DNA of 64,000 nucleotides from an uncultured Bacteroidales bacterium (GCA_902782665.1 CACZOA010000109.1:84899-148898); one strand, 5' to 3'; positions 45,267-55,385 are shown, counted from the first letter of the stretch. Program-made: numbers and translations. The notes: generated by a model not told the origin, from the letters alone.

Positions 45267-46043
45267 ATGAAAGTAGTAATCAACGACGAATATAAGAATT
45301 GCAAGGAACTTGTGGTTTTCTTGGAGAGTTTGGATACACGTTACCGCCAGAAAGGCAGAACATTGCATCTTGACAGAAATGCAGTGAGAAGTTTTGCCAT
45401 TTCCGAACTTGGCAGAGACATTGTAATCAAGAGATATAAAAAACCGTTGTCAGTGCAACGTGTCGTCTACTCATTTTTCAGAAAGAGCAAAGCGGAAAGA
45501 GCATATTACAACGGACTCAAACTTCTTGAGTTGGGCATAGACACCCCTACTCCAATAGCATACGTAGAGCAGAAGAAAACAGGACTGATGGAATACTGCT
45601 ATTTCGCTTGTGAAAAGACATCATATAAAAGTCTGGAGCCACTTATTCTTCTCGACAGACCTCTTGACGACCACTTGGCAATGTCGCTAGCAAGATTCCT
45701 GATCGACCTACACACTAAAGGAGTGCTTCACAACGATTTGAACGGAGGAAACATCCTGTATTATCAGGACGGAGACACAAACTACCATTTCTCTCTGATC
45801 GACAACAACAGAATGGAATTCACAGACAAGGATATTTCATTCCGTGACAGAATGGAAAACATCTGTAAATTCAGCAGCAAGGCTATTTTCGTGCAGATAG
45901 TAGGATGTTATGCGGAAATCCTAGGAATGGACATTCAGATGGCGATAGAAGAGGCTCTCGATGCTCGTGAGAAATTCTTTGAGGCAAGAGCTAAAAGAAG
46001 AGCATTTTGGGCTAAATTCAAAAAGAACGAAGAAAAGAAATAG
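45267..46043 (+). CDS. InaA/WaaP-type lipopolysaccharide kinase
   Basis: The 258-residue protein kinase-like enzyme has DIVIKRYKKP (beta-3 lysine near K55), the catalytic loop HNDLNGGNIL (H155, D157, N162) and a DFG-equivalent LIDNNRM (D179). This is the pattern of InaA/KdkA/WaaP kinases that phosphorylate Kdo or heptose in the LPS core at the inner membrane. The strongly basic C-terminus (ARAKRRAFWAKFKKNEEKK) is compatible with membrane association. A -7 candidate TATTTTTG is at 45239-45246. It is a single gene ahead of the thiamin operon. Confidence 0.85.
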   Translation: MKVVINDEYKNCKELVVFLESLDTRYRQKGRTLHLDRNAVRSFAISELGRDIVIKRYKKPLSVQRVVYSFFRKSKAERAYYNGLKLLELGIDTPTPIAYVEQKKTGLMEYCYFACEKTSYKSLEPLILLDRPLDDHLAMSLARFLIDLHTKGVLHNDLNGGNILYYQDGDTNYHFSLIDNNRMEFTDKDISFRDRMENICKFSSKAIFVQIVGCYAEILGMDIQMAIEEALDAREKFFEARAKRRAFWAKFKKNEEKK

Positions 46044-46108
46044 AAATTTCCACCACACAGCATGGGGATTTTTCCATCTATTTTCTACCTTCCTAATTGA
46101 AAAACAAT

Positions 46109-46116
46109 TATCTTTG
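46109..46116 (+). promoter_or_regulatory. Candidate -7 element of the thiamin operon
   Basis: TATCTTTG fits TAnnTTTG and lies 14 bp before the riboswitch, so the aptamer would be near the 5' end of the transcript. Confidence 0.6.
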
Positions 46117-46129
46117 CATAAAATTAAAC

Positions 46130-46226
46130 AGAAGAAGAGGGGTGCTGAGAAGTGTTCGAGGCTGAGATCATACCCTTTGATAGACAACCTGATGCGGGTA
46201 ATGCCGATGTAGGAACATTCTTCTTG
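46130..46226 (+). ncRNA. TPP (THI-element) riboswitch
   Basis: The conserved blocks are present in order: GGGGTGCTGAGA, GGCTGAGATCATACCC, ACCTGATGCGGGTAATGCCG and GTAGGAA. A P1 stem pairs GAAGAAG near 46131 with CTTCTTG near 46220. Thiamin pyrophosphate binding here is well known to repress thi operons, and thi genes follow directly. Confidence 0.96.
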
Positions 46227-46260
46227 AAATATGTGACACAATCATATATAGTTGAGATAA

Positions 46261-46298
46261 TGCGACGCTGAGGCAATGCTTCTGCGTCGCAATTTTTT
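46261..46298 (+). terminator. Riboswitch expression-platform terminator
   Basis: A perfect 8-bp stem TGCGACGC / GCGTCGCA is followed by ATTTTTTG, between the aptamer and thiD. It makes transcription attenuation the likely control mode. It also contains the ATG at 46276, which therefore cannot be the thiD start. Confidence 0.88.
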
Positions 46299-46302
46299 GT
46301 TT

Positions 46303-47037
46303 ATGAAGACAATAGTGTCAATAGGAGCGTTCGACCCTACTGGAGGTGCTGGTGTGCTTGCAGACATCCGTGTGGCAGGCAGATTCGGTGTCTATGGCAT
46401 GTCTGTGCTTACAGCCGCAACGTCGCAGAACCCGAAATCTTTTAATGGGGTCGAGGCTGTGAGTGATGATATGTTTCGTAAACAGATTTCAGACGTCTTC
46501 GACCATTACCGTGTGGATGCGATGAAGTGCGGTATGATTGCGACTAAGTCCCAACTAAAGATATTGATCGATTTCTTTTCTGCCAACCACCCAAAAAACT
46601 TGATCATAGATCCGATAATAAGTGCGACGCTGGGAAACCGAGAATTCGACAAGGAGACAATTGATCTATATCGTGAACTTTGCGGCTATGCCCTACTCGT
46701 CACTCCCAATGTGAAGGAAACTGAGATATTGAAATCCATAACATCACATGCCATCCTCAACAAAGGAGGAGACGCAAATTCAAACATCTGCGTCGACATT
46801 CTAAAAATCGGAGACGAAGAGATAAAATTCACATCCGAAAAGATCAAGACCACCAATACCCATGGCACAGGATGCACAATGTCTTCTGCCATCGCCAGTT
46901 GTCTGGCAATCGGATATGATTTGAAGACATCTGTCAAGATAGCACACGATTATGTCAACAGGGCAATCGCCGGTGCTGTGGATCTTGACATCACTGAGGG
47001 CTACGGTCCTTTGAACCATTTTGTAGAAACAGAATAA
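46303..47037 (+). CDS. thiD: Hydroxymethylpyrimidine / phosphomethylpyrimidine kinase
   Basis: The 244-residue ribokinase-fold enzyme phosphorylates HMP and HMP-P to HMP-PP for thiamin synthesis. IGAFDPTGGAGVLADIR is the substrate-binding start, LVTPNVKETEIL the central motif and TTNTHGTGCTMSSAIASCLA the anion-hole/catalytic motif. The ATG at 46303 is chosen because the earlier in-frame ATG (46276) is inside the terminator stem. It is the first gene of the operon, 10 bp before thiS. Confidence 0.94.
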   Translation: MKTIVSIGAFDPTGGAGVLADIRVAGRFGVYGMSVLTAATSQNPKSFNGVEAVSDDMFRKQISDVFDHYRVDAMKCGMIATKSQLKILIDFFSANHPKNLIIDPIISATLGNREFDKETIDLYRELCGYALLVTPNVKETEILKSITSHAILNKGGDANSNICVDILKIGDEEIKFTSEKIKTTNTHGTGCTMSSAIASCLAIGYDLKTSVKIAHDYVNRAIAGAVDLDITEGYGPLNHFVETE

Positions 47038-47047
47038 TTCTTGAAAT

Positions 47048-47248
47048 ATGAAGATCAAACTTAACGGAGAAGATTTGGAGTTGCAAGACGGAGCTGTATT
47101 GTCCGACATCTGCACCAAACTTGGAATTGACAGCAAAGGAGTTGCCTTCGCTATAGACAGTGAAGTCATTCCTCGCGACGAGTGGGCATCCACAAAACTT
47201 GCAGAGGGAACAGACGTGATGATGATTCGTGCGGTGTGCGGAGGATGA
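47048..47248 (+). CDS. thiS: Sulfur carrier protein ThiS
   Basis: The 66-residue ubiquitin-fold protein carries sulfur as a C-terminal thiocarboxylate for thiazole formation. It ends in the obligatory Gly-Gly (AVCGG) and shows KLNGEDLELQDGAVLSDIC typical of ThiS. Activation normally needs the adenylyltransferase ThiF, which is not encoded in this operon. Confidence 0.95.
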   Translation: MKIKLNGEDLELQDGAVLSDICTKLGIDSKGVAFAIDSEVIPRDEWASTKLAEGTDVMMIRAVCGG

Positions 47249-47275
47249 GATAAAATTCAAAATGCTAAATTAGAA

Positions 47276-47848
47276 ATGAGGAATTGGAAAGTTGTCGTCA
47301 TCACTCCAGAAGATCCTTTTGTGGGGGAGACGGAGCAGATAAAGAAAGTGATCGCTTGCGGCATTTTCCGTCTGCATCTTCGTCATCCGAAAGCAGATGA
47401 GCAGACTATGAGACGCATCATAGATGGTCTTTCCGCTGATGAGAGAGGAAAAATTGTACTTCACGACCACTACAACCTGGTGGACGAATATAATCTCGGC
47501 GGAGCTCACCTTAACGGACGTCATCCTGAATTAGCATCCGTCTGTTCTTCACGTTCATGCCACTCTCTTGCAGAAGTAGTAGCGTCTACAGACATGAGAT
47601 ACTGCTTTCTAAGTCCGATTTTCGACAGCATAAGCAAAAACGGATACGCGTCTAATTTTTCAGACGAAGTTTTGCGTCAAGCTAAGAAAGACGGAATCAT
47701 AAACGAGAAAGTGATTGCTCTTGGCGGAATCACCGTAGGGAAAGTACAACAAGTGAAAGAGTACGGATTTGGAGGAGTCGCTATTCTCGGAAGTGCATGG
47801 AAAGATGGCATCGCTCAGCTTGACATTATAAAACAAATGATGGAATAA
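47276..47848 (+). CDS. ThiE/TenI-like protein
   Basis: The 190-residue TIM-barrel protein is related to thiamin phosphate synthase: VVVITPEDPF, RLHLRHPKAD, IVLHDHYNLVDEYNLGGAHLNGRHPE, FLSPIFDSISKNGYASNF and VIALGGITVGKV. The phosphate-binding GG-V-A-I-L-G motif is kept. It is about 25 residues shorter than the ThiE encoded next, and residues of the HMP-PP site are harder to match, so it may act like TenI or as a second synthase. Bacteroidales thi operons often carry such a pair. It follows thiS by 27 bp. Confidence 0.78.
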   Translation: MRNWKVVVITPEDPFVGETEQIKKVIACGIFRLHLRHPKADEQTMRRIIDGLSADERGKIVLHDHYNLVDEYNLGGAHLNGRHPELASVCSSRSCHSLAEVVASTDMRYCFLSPIFDSISKNGYASNFSDEVLRQAKKDGIINEKVIALGGITVGKVQQVKEYGFGGVAILGSAWKDGIAQLDIIKQMME

Positions 47849-47853
47849 ATTAA

Positions 47854-47911
47854 CCACAGAGACGCAGAAGTGACATAAGCAATTGGGGCTATACACACCG
47901 TCTCTCCGTGG
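47854..47911. repeat. Imperfect inverted repeat between the two ThiE-like genes
   Basis: CCACAGAGACG (47854-47864) pairs with CGTCTCTCCGTGG (47899-47911) with a bulge. CCACAGAGGCG also precedes the first family-a palindrome at 49420. There is no T-run, so it is not an obvious terminator. Confidence 0.6.
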
Positions 47912-47947
47912 AATATAAACAATTAAATTTCGACAAAGGTGAATCTA

Positions 47948-48586
47948 ATGCAGATGCGAGCTTTCTCGCTACAACTTATAACACATCCTGTAAACGGGAG
48001 AAATGAGATCGAAGGTGCCAAACTTGCTCTAGAAGGTGGATGCAAGTGGATACAGCTACGAATGAAGGAGACTCCCGTGGAAGAGGTGAAAAAAGTGGCT
48101 CTTGAACTTCTGCCATTATGCAAGCAATATGACGCAGTGATGATTATCGACGATCATGTCGAGCTTGCGAAAGAGGTCGGAGCTGACGGAGTACACCTTG
48201 GAAAGACAGATATGAATCCGAAAGACGCAAGGGCAATCCTTGGAGACGGATTCATTATCGGAGGCACATGCAACAGTTTCAACGACATTCTTGCCATCAA
48301 AGACGATGTCGACTACATCGGTTGCGGACCATTCCGTTTCACAACAACTAAGAAAAAACTTGCTCCAGTGCTTGGATTGGAAGGTTATCAGGAAATCGTA
48401 TGGAAATGCAGGGAGCAAGGCATCAACATCCCAATCGTAGCAATCGGAGGCATCACAAAAGATGACGTCCGAAAAGTGTTACACAGCGGGCCTAACGGAG
48501 TCGCCATATCAGGAGGCATTTTGTCGGCAGACGATCCCAAAACAGAGACCGAAGAGATTTTGAAAACAATCGAAAAATGTTTCTAA
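47948..48586 (+). CDS. thiE: Thiamin phosphate synthase
   Basis: The 212-residue enzyme joins HMP-PP and thiazole phosphate to give thiamin phosphate. Motifs: LQLITHP start, GCKWIQLRMKE, IIDDHVELAKEVGADGVHLGKTDM, GGTCNSFNDILA, DYIGCGPFRFTTTKKKLAPVLGL and IPIVAIGGITKDDV. A GTG at 47939 opens the frame. The ATG at 47948 or 47954 is a better start. It lies between the TenI-like gene and thiG in the same direction. Confidence 0.94.
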   Translation: MQMRAFSLQLITHPVNGRNEIEGAKLALEGGCKWIQLRMKETPVEEVKKVALELLPLCKQYDAVMIIDDHVELAKEVGADGVHLGKTDMNPKDARAILGDGFIIGGTCNSFNDILAIKDDVDYIGCGPFRFTTTKKKLAPVLGLEGYQEIVWKCREQGINIPIVAIGGITKDDVRKVLHSGPNGVAISGGILSADDPKTETEEILKTIEKCF

Positions 48587-48639
48587 TCTCGTAGAGACGT
48601 GAGATTCAAACAAACAGAATAATAAATACAACAACATAA

Positions 48640-49410
48640 ATGAGCAAACTAATAATAGCAGGCAGAGAGTTCAACTCTCGTCTATTCCTTGGAACAGGAA
48701 AGTTCAGCAGCAACGATTTGATGAAAGATTCGATCGTCGCTTCAGAGACAGAGATGGTGACGGTGGCAATGAAGCGTATTTCCCTTGGAGACGCGAATGA
48801 TGATATGCTAAAACATATCGTCGACAAAAACATACAATTACTACCAAACACCAGTGGTGTGCGTGACGCAAAAGAGGCTGTATTCGCAGCAAAAATGAGT
48901 CGTGAGGCATTCGGCACAAACTGGCTGAAACTTGAGATCCACCCAGATCCACGCTATCTGTTGCCAGACTCAATCGAGACATTGAAGGCTACAGAAGAGT
49001 TGGCGAAACTAGGATTCGTGGTATTGCCATATTGCCAGGCAGACCCAGTGCTTTGCAAGAGACTTGAAGAGGCAGGCGCAGCAACTGTCATGCCGCTTGC
49101 CGCACCAATCGGATCAAACAAAGGTTTGCGTACAGAAGATTTCTTGAAAATCATCATTGAGCAGGCCAATGTTCCTGTTGTTGTAGACGCGGGAATCGGA
49201 GCACCGAGTCATGCTGCAGCAGCCATGGAGTTAGGAGCAGACGCTTGTTTAGTGAACACAGCGATCGCAGTGGCAGGAGATCCAGTGCGTATGGCAGTAG
49301 CATTCCGTGATGCTGTGAAATGTGGACGTGACGCATACGAAGCAGGTCTAGGAGCCGTGACAGCAGGAGAAGCAGTCGCAAGTTCACCTCTGACCTCATT
49401 CTTGGGATAA
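48640..49410 (+). CDS. thiG: Thiazole synthase
   Basis: The 256-residue TIM-barrel enzyme condenses DXP, ThiS-thiocarboxylate and dehydroglycine into the thiazole. [59 protein letters not shown] and [31 protein letters not shown] are all canonical. As ThiH is present, dehydroglycine probably comes from tyrosine cleavage. A short GTAG-containing palindrome (about 48584-48606) precedes the gene, and two REP-like palindromes follow it. Confidence 0.96.
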   Translation: MSKLIIAGREFNSRLFLGTGKFSSNDLMKDSIVASETEMVTVAMKRISLGDANDDMLKHIVDKNIQLLPNTSGVRDAKEAVFAAKMSREAFGTNWLKLEIHPDPRYLLPDSIETLKATEELAKLGFVVLPYCQADPVLCKRLEEAGAATVMPLAAPIGSNKGLRTEDFLKIIIEQANVPVVVDAGIGAPSHAAAAMELGADACLVNTAIAVAGDPVRMAVAFRDAVKCGRDAYEAGLGAVTAGEAVASSPLTSFLG

Positions 49411-49425
49411 TAAATAAAACCACAG

Positions 49426-49455
49426 AGGCGTAGGGGCAGGTTTCAAACCTGCCCG
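49426..49455 (+). repeat. REP-like palindrome, family a, copy 1
   Basis: AGGCGTAG is followed by the near-perfect palindrome GGGCAGGTTT-C-AAACCTGCCC (49434-49454). The 5' GTAG foot plus hairpin is the layout recognised by REP-associated transposases. It lies 16 bp after thiG. Confidence 0.9.
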
Positions 49456-49518
49456 CAACAACGGACATCAGATTTCCACGCCCGCAACAACGATGTTCGA
49501 AACAACATTCATTGGCAA

Positions 49519-49548
49519 AGGCGTAGGGGCAGGTTTCAAACCTGCCCG
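49519..49548 (+). repeat. REP-like palindrome, family a, copy 2
   Basis: It is identical to copy 1 over AGGCGTAG and the whole palindrome (hairpin 49527-49547) and in the same orientation, 93 bp further on. Both are followed by ACAACGG and ACAACATTCATTG-like sequence, so the repeat unit is larger than the hairpin. It ends 50 bp before the transposase ATG. Confidence 0.9.
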
Positions 49549-49597
49549 AACAACGGTGCACACAACAACATTCATTGATTAAAAACAGTACAATATT

Positions 49598-50098
49598 ATG
49601 TTACCATACAGAAAAAACATTCGTCTACAAGGTTACGATTATTCAAGCGACGGCTTGTATTTCATAACCATTTGCACAAACAATAGATATCCATTGTTTG
49701 GGAGCATAAAAGATTGGCAAATGAATCTAAATGATAATGGTAAAATAGTATTGGAATGTTGGAATGATTTGCCCAACCATTACGACAATGTCATCCTGTA
49801 CGATTTTTGCATTATGCCAAATCACATACACGGGATAATTCAAATATGTAATGGATTGGCAGGTTTGAAACCTGCCACTACGGCACATCCATTGTCGGAA
49901 ATTGTCAGAGCATTAAAAACATTTTCTTCAAGGGAAATCAATGAAAAGAATGGAACTCAAGGATGTCCTCTATGGCAAAGAAATTATTATGAACACATAA
50001 TCAGATCTGATTCGGCATACACGACTATTTCTGAATATATAAAAGGTAATCCCCAAAGATGGGTATACGACAAATTTTATTACAAAGAAAACTATTAA
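49598..50098 (+). CDS. REP-associated tyrosine transposase (RAYT, Y1/HUH family)
   Basis: The 166-residue protein has the RAYT pattern: start R-L-Q-G-Y-D-Y-S..GLYFITICT, the HUH motif MPNHIHGII (H76, H78), LSEIVRALKTFSSREIN, and WQRNYYEHIIR...ISEYIKGNPQRW with candidate catalytic tyrosines. Such enzymes nick and spread REP palindromes, usually as single domesticated copies. Here two GTAG-headed palindromes lie upstream and a third is embedded in the gene at 49858-49880, encoding AGLKPATT (residues 88-95). It sits between thiG and thiC, 3 bp before thiC, on the same strand. Confidence 0.92.
   Translation: MLPYRKNIRLQGYDYSSDGLYFITICTNNRYPLFGSIKDWQMNLNDNGKIVLECWNDLPNHYDNVILYDFCIMPNHIHGIIQICNGLAGLKPATTAHPLSEIVRALKTFSSREINEKNGTQGCPLWQRNYYEHIIRSDSAYTTISEYIKGNPQRWVYDKFYYKENY
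49858..49880 (-). repeat. REP-like palindrome, family a, inside the RAYT reading frame
   Basis: Read on the minus strand it is CCGTAG-T followed by GGCAGGTTTCAAACCTGCC, so it has the same GTAG foot and palindrome as the upstream copies but in the opposite orientation. It sits just after the HUH motif in a region that is variable in the family. Confidence 0.9.
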
Positions 50099-51802
<1,704 letters not shown>

Positions 51803-51837
51803 TTCATAATTCATAATGCATATTCATAATTAAAGGG

Positions 51838-52204
51838 ATGAAGAATCAAGACAACAATGCGATACTCAATAAAAGTAAGAAATTTGCTATTCGTTGTGTT
51901 AATCTCTATAAATTTATGCAAAGAGAAAAGTGAGTTCGTAATGTCAAAGCAACTTCTTAGAAGTGGCACAAGTATTGGTGCTAATATCAAAGAAGGAGTA
52001 AGAGCCCAATCAAAAGCAGACTTCTATGCAAAACTATGTATTGCTCTAAAAGAAGCTTCAGAAACAGAATATTGGCTTGAGATTCTCTACGAAACCGATT
52101 ATATTTCAAAAGACCATTTTGAGAATATCAATGCAGATTGTACCGAATTATTAAAAATATTAACTTCTATATGTAAGCATAAAGAAGAGGAAATAGCATC
52201 ATAA
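51838..52204 (+). pseudogene. Frameshifted four-helix-bundle (S23/IVP family) gene
   Basis: From ATG 51838 one frame gives the expected N-terminus (ILNKSKKFAIRCVNLYKFMQREK) and then hits TGA. The +1 frame continues with SEFVMSKQLLRSGTSIGANIKEGVRAQSKADFYAKL...KEASETEYWLEILYETDYI to 52204. Aligned with the intact relative at 15557-15940 the two parts join without a gap if two A residues are restored in the A-run near 51927-51931. It is therefore either a recent pseudogene or a slippage-dependent frame. It is flanked by AATTCATAATT-type repeats on both sides, between thiC and the transporter gene. Confidence 0.85.
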
Positions 52205-52228
52205 CAAAATAATTATGAATTGTGAATT

Positions 52229-53116
52229 ATGAATTATAAATTTCTAAAGTACGTTCCTGCGCTTATCGTTTCAATAATTTGGGGTACCACATTCGTGATC
52301 TCCAAATATATTCTTAACACAGGGATATCGCCGTTTCAACTCATCATTTTCAGGTTTGTGCTGGCATACATAGCGTTATGCATCATGTGCCCCAAACCAT
52401 ACAAGATGGAGTTCTCGAAGACGGAATTGAAAATGTTTCTAATAGCGTTGACTGGAGGCAGTCTATACTTTTTCCTTGAATACAGCGCATTGCAACACTC
52501 CAGTGCAGTCAATGTCGGATTAATCTGTGCGACGGTGCCAATCGTATCGGCATTGATGTCCATCATACTCAAATTGATGAAACCGACTAAATGGTTCGCA
52601 CTCGGCAGTGTGATTGCTTTGGCTGGAGTCGCTTGCGTCATATTCAACGGAGTGTTTGTGCTCAACCTAAGTCCACTAGGAGATTTCTTTGCTATACTAT
52701 CAGTCATATCATGGTCAGTGTATTCAGTATTGTTGAGCGTAATGCCAAAAGAAGTGTCAGAATTGCAGACCACACGAAGATTGTTTTTCTATAGCACCAT
52801 AACAATTCTCCCTATTCTGTTTTTTGATAATAACGCATTATCACTAGCAGAGATATGGGACAAATTGGAATGGACTCATTTCTTAGGAGCCTCTTATCTT
52901 GGACTTATAGCAAGTGGGGCTAGTCTTTGGCTTTGGAATGTGTCTTTCAACCAAATAGGAGCAGCCTCAACAAACAATTTCTTATATCTTATGCCGATAA
53001 TATCAGCAGTGGCGGCTACCATTTTTTTCTCAAGTGAGATTACAATCTGGATCGCGGTAGGCGCATTGTTGATATTCATAGGTTTAATAATTGCAGACTA
53101 TAAACAAAACAAATAA
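52229..53116 (+). CDS. EamA/DMT-superfamily transporter
   Basis: The 295-residue inner-membrane protein has ten hydrophobic segments arranged as two EamA repeats, each beginning with a short basic or polar stretch (VSIIWGTTFVISKYIL... and LGDFFAILSVISWSVYSVLL). Substrates of this superfamily are diverse small metabolites. The position between thiC and thiH suggests a thiamin precursor or product, but this is inference from context. The ATG follows an AATTATGAATT-type repeat tract. Confidence 0.85.
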   Translation: MNYKFLKYVPALIVSIIWGTTFVISKYILNTGISPFQLIIFRFVLAYIALCIMCPKPYKMEFSKTELKMFLIALTGGSLYFFLEYSALQHSSAVNVGLICATVPIVSALMSIILKLMKPTKWFALGSVIALAGVACVIFNGVFVLNLSPLGDFFAILSVISWSVYSVLLSVMPKEVSELQTTRRLFFYSTITILPILFFDNNALSLAEIWDKLEWTHFLGASYLGLIASGASLWLWNVSFNQIGAASTNNFLYLMPIISAVAATIFFSSEITIWIAVGALLIFIGLIIADYKQNK

Positions 53117-53124
53117 ATCAAGGT

Positions 53125-54237
53125 ATGTTTTCAGATGAATTAGAGAAGATTTCGTGGGATGAGACGACGAAATCGATCTATGCAAAGACAGACGCGGATG
53201 TGCGTCGAGCCTTGGCTAAAGACAGACTAACTGTAGATGATTTTATGGCTCTTATATCACCTGCCGCCGAACCATACTTGGAGCAGATGGCATTGAAGAG
53301 CCGACAGATTACACTCGAACGTTTCGGCAAGACAATATCAATGTTCATTCCATTGTATCTTACCAACTCATGCACCAACTCGTGCGTCTACTGCGGTTTC
53401 CACATACAGAATCCTATGGCTCGCACTATCCTCACAATGGAGGAGATAGAGAGTGAGTTTAAGGCAATCAAAAAGCTTGCACCATTCGAGAATATCCTGA
53501 TGGTGACGGGAGAGAATCCAGCAAAGGCTGGCGTCCCCTACCTTGCTAACGCCATCGACATAGCTAAAAAATATTTTGCCAACATCAAGATTGAGGTCAT
53601 GCCTCTTGCCACAGAAGAGTATGCCGAGCTTTGCGACCACGGATTGAGCGGAGTCATCTGTTTCCAAGAGACTTACAACAAGGCAAGATACAACGTATAC
53701 CACCCACGTGGAATGAAGTCTAAATTCGAGTGGAGACTGAATGGTTTCGACCGTATGGCACAGGCAGGCGTCCACTCCATCGGCATGGGAGTATTGGTAG
53801 GTCTTGAAGATTGGCGTACAGACATGACAATGATGGCGTACCATGTCCGCTATTTGGAGAAAAACTACTGGAAGACAAAATACAGTGTCAATTTTCCACG
53901 TATGCGTGTGGCAGAAAACGGAGGCTTCCAACCCAACGTCATCATGAGCGACAAGGAACTTGCACAGCTGACATTCGCCTTCCGTATCTTCGACCACGAC
54001 GTCGACATCAGCTACTCGACACGTGAGCCAGCCAATATACGTGACAACATGGCCACACTAGGTGTGACAACAATGTCGGCAGAGAGCAAGACAGAACCAG
54101 GCGGATACTTCACTTATCCTCAGGCTCTTGAGCAATTCCACGTCTCAGACGAAAGAACAGCAGTGGAAGTGATGACAGCGTTGAAAAAGATGGGTAGAGA
54201 ACCAGTCTGGAAAGATTGGGATCAGGTTTTGCAATAA
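53125..54237 (+). CDS. thiH: 2-iminoacetate synthase
   Basis: The 370-residue radical SAM enzyme cleaves tyrosine to dehydroglycine and p-cresol for thiazole synthesis. The cluster motif is C83-TNS-C87-VY-C90, with the GGE-like TGENPAKAGVPYL and the C-terminal SMAYTTREPANIRDN-type segment SYSTREPANIRDNMATLGVTTMSAESKTEPGGY. It is the last gene of the operon, 8 bp after the transporter gene, and is closed by a terminator. Confidence 0.96.
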   Translation: MFSDELEKISWDETTKSIYAKTDADVRRALAKDRLTVDDFMALISPAAEPYLEQMALKSRQITLERFGKTISMFIPLYLTNSCTNSCVYCGFHIQNPMARTILTMEEIESEFKAIKKLAPFENILMVTGENPAKAGVPYLANAIDIAKKYFANIKIEVMPLATEEYAELCDHGLSGVICFQETYNKARYNVYHPRGMKSKFEWRLNGFDRMAQAGVHSIGMGVLVGLEDWRTDMTMMAYHVRYLEKNYWKTKYSVNFPRMRVAENGGFQPNVIMSDKELAQLTFAFRIFDHDVDISYSTREPANIRDNMATLGVTTMSAESKTEPGGYFTYPQALEQFHVSDERTAVEVMTALKKMGREPVWKDWDQVLQ

Positions 54238-54280
54238 TTATCGTCACTTACATTGCCTATATTGACAGAATATAAAATAT

Positions 54281-54316
54281 AAATCGTGTGTATCGAATGA
54301 TGCACACGATTTTATT
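54281..54316. terminator. Bidirectional terminator between thiH and the Rpn gene
   Basis: A perfect 10-bp stem AAATCGTGTG / CACACGATTT is followed by TATTT on the plus strand, between convergent genes. Confidence 0.85.
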
Positions 54317-54337
54317 TCATAAAGTTTTACATCTAAC

Positions 54338-55204
54338 TCAAAGCGTTTCTATTTCTTCCAAAGAGAGTTTTGTCAACTCGGAAATGGTGGCGATGTCAAA
54401 GCCTTTATCCTTCATGCTTTTTGCAATTTGAATGGATTTGTTATGCTCTCCTTCCTCTCTACCTTCCTCTCTACCTTTCTCCATACCAAGCTCAAAACCA
54501 TGAGACTCCATGTCAATCTCATCTTCAAGATATTTCATGCTGGCTTCATAGCGTAGGTACTCTTCATCGGAAAGAGCGGCAACTTTAGCTTTCTCAAGCA
54601 GACGCAATAACCCTTCGTCGGCTCGATCATATACAGATTTGTCGATTCTATCCATACGTCCTAAATTTTTGAAACTGTTTATCCAGATGCTTTTTGTTGT
54701 TATGTCGTTGACATCCAACTCAAATTTCGGTAAAGATATAAAATATTTTCGATGTCTGTCCCAAAATATCTCCTCAGTATCGAGATCACACTCTGCTGTG
54801 CGTGTGATTACTTTGTCGAGACCAGCCAACCCGTCGGCCAAGATAAAGATACCGATGATCTTGGAAATGTCCTGCTTCATATCCTTCCACACCAATCCTC
54901 TTTCAATCTTTCTTCCCATAAGGTTGAAAATGTAGAAATTAGCACGTGTCTTGAAATATTTCTGATACGAGTTCTGCATCTCCACCAGAATCGTATCTCC
55001 CTTTTCTGTGGTGCAGAGCATGTCGAATATCACGCCACGACGATTCTTTCCTCTGCGTGGTTCCTCCACATTTTCAAACTGTACGCTTGTGATTGTGTCC
55101 TCGTCGCCTTCTAAAATGGCATTCAGAAACGACCTCATGATGATCGGGTCGGACATGCAATACTTAAACCCGAAATCACATCGCAAATCAATGTATTTTC
55201 CCAT
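54338..55204 (-). CDS. Rpn-family recombination-promoting nuclease (PD-(D/E)xK)
   Basis: The 288-residue protein has the Rpn/transposase_31-like start KYIDLRCDFGFKYCMSDP and nuclease core residues D61 and E75-x-Q77 (FDMLCTTEKGD..LVEMQ), followed by ANFYIFNLMGR. The C-terminus carries a Glu/Arg-rich coiled tract with GREEGREEGE and a short helical tail (SIQIAKSMKDKGFDIATISELTKLSLEEIE). Such proteins are Mg-dependent nucleases linked to RecA-independent recombination or, more recently, to anti-phage toxicity. Many copies per genome are usual in Bacteroidales. No partner gene is adjacent. Confidence 0.88.
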   Translation of the reverse strand: MGKYIDLRCDFGFKYCMSDPIIMRSFLNAILEGDEDTITSVQFENVEEPRRGKNRRGVIFDMLCTTEKGDTILVEMQNSYQKYFKTRANFYIFNLMGRKIERGLVWKDMKQDISKIIGIFILADGLAGLDKVITRTAECDLDTEEIFWDRHRKYFISLPKFELDVNDITTKSIWINSFKNLGRMDRIDKSVYDRADEGLLRLLEKAKVAALSDEEYLRYEASMKYLEDEIDMESHGFELGMEKGREEGREEGEHNKSIQIAKSMKDKGFDIATISELTKLSLEEIETL

Positions 55205-55385
55205 TGTTACTATTTTTATGAAATTTGTACTGTTTTGTCAATCCACATAGACCAAACAAAACTATTATCGATGCAAATATATGAATTTTACTTAAATATC
55301 ACAAATCTAAAAAAACGCCCCCCTCTTAAACACCCATATTTGTGTAAAAGTCACATTAAAAACTATATTTTAGAGAAAATATCTG

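Noticed and set aside
45961-46241. Short open frames overlapping the thiamin leader on both strands
   Set aside because: They lie across the TPP aptamer, whose conserved blocks explain the sequence.
46276-46302. Upstream ATG as the thiD start
   Set aside because: It is inside the terminator stem, and the extra residues are not part of the ThiD family.
49154-49561. Minus-strand open frame of 135 codons over the end of thiG and the REP-like repeats
   Set aside because: Its repetitive translation (GRFETCPYA twice) is produced by the two palindrome copies, not by a gene.
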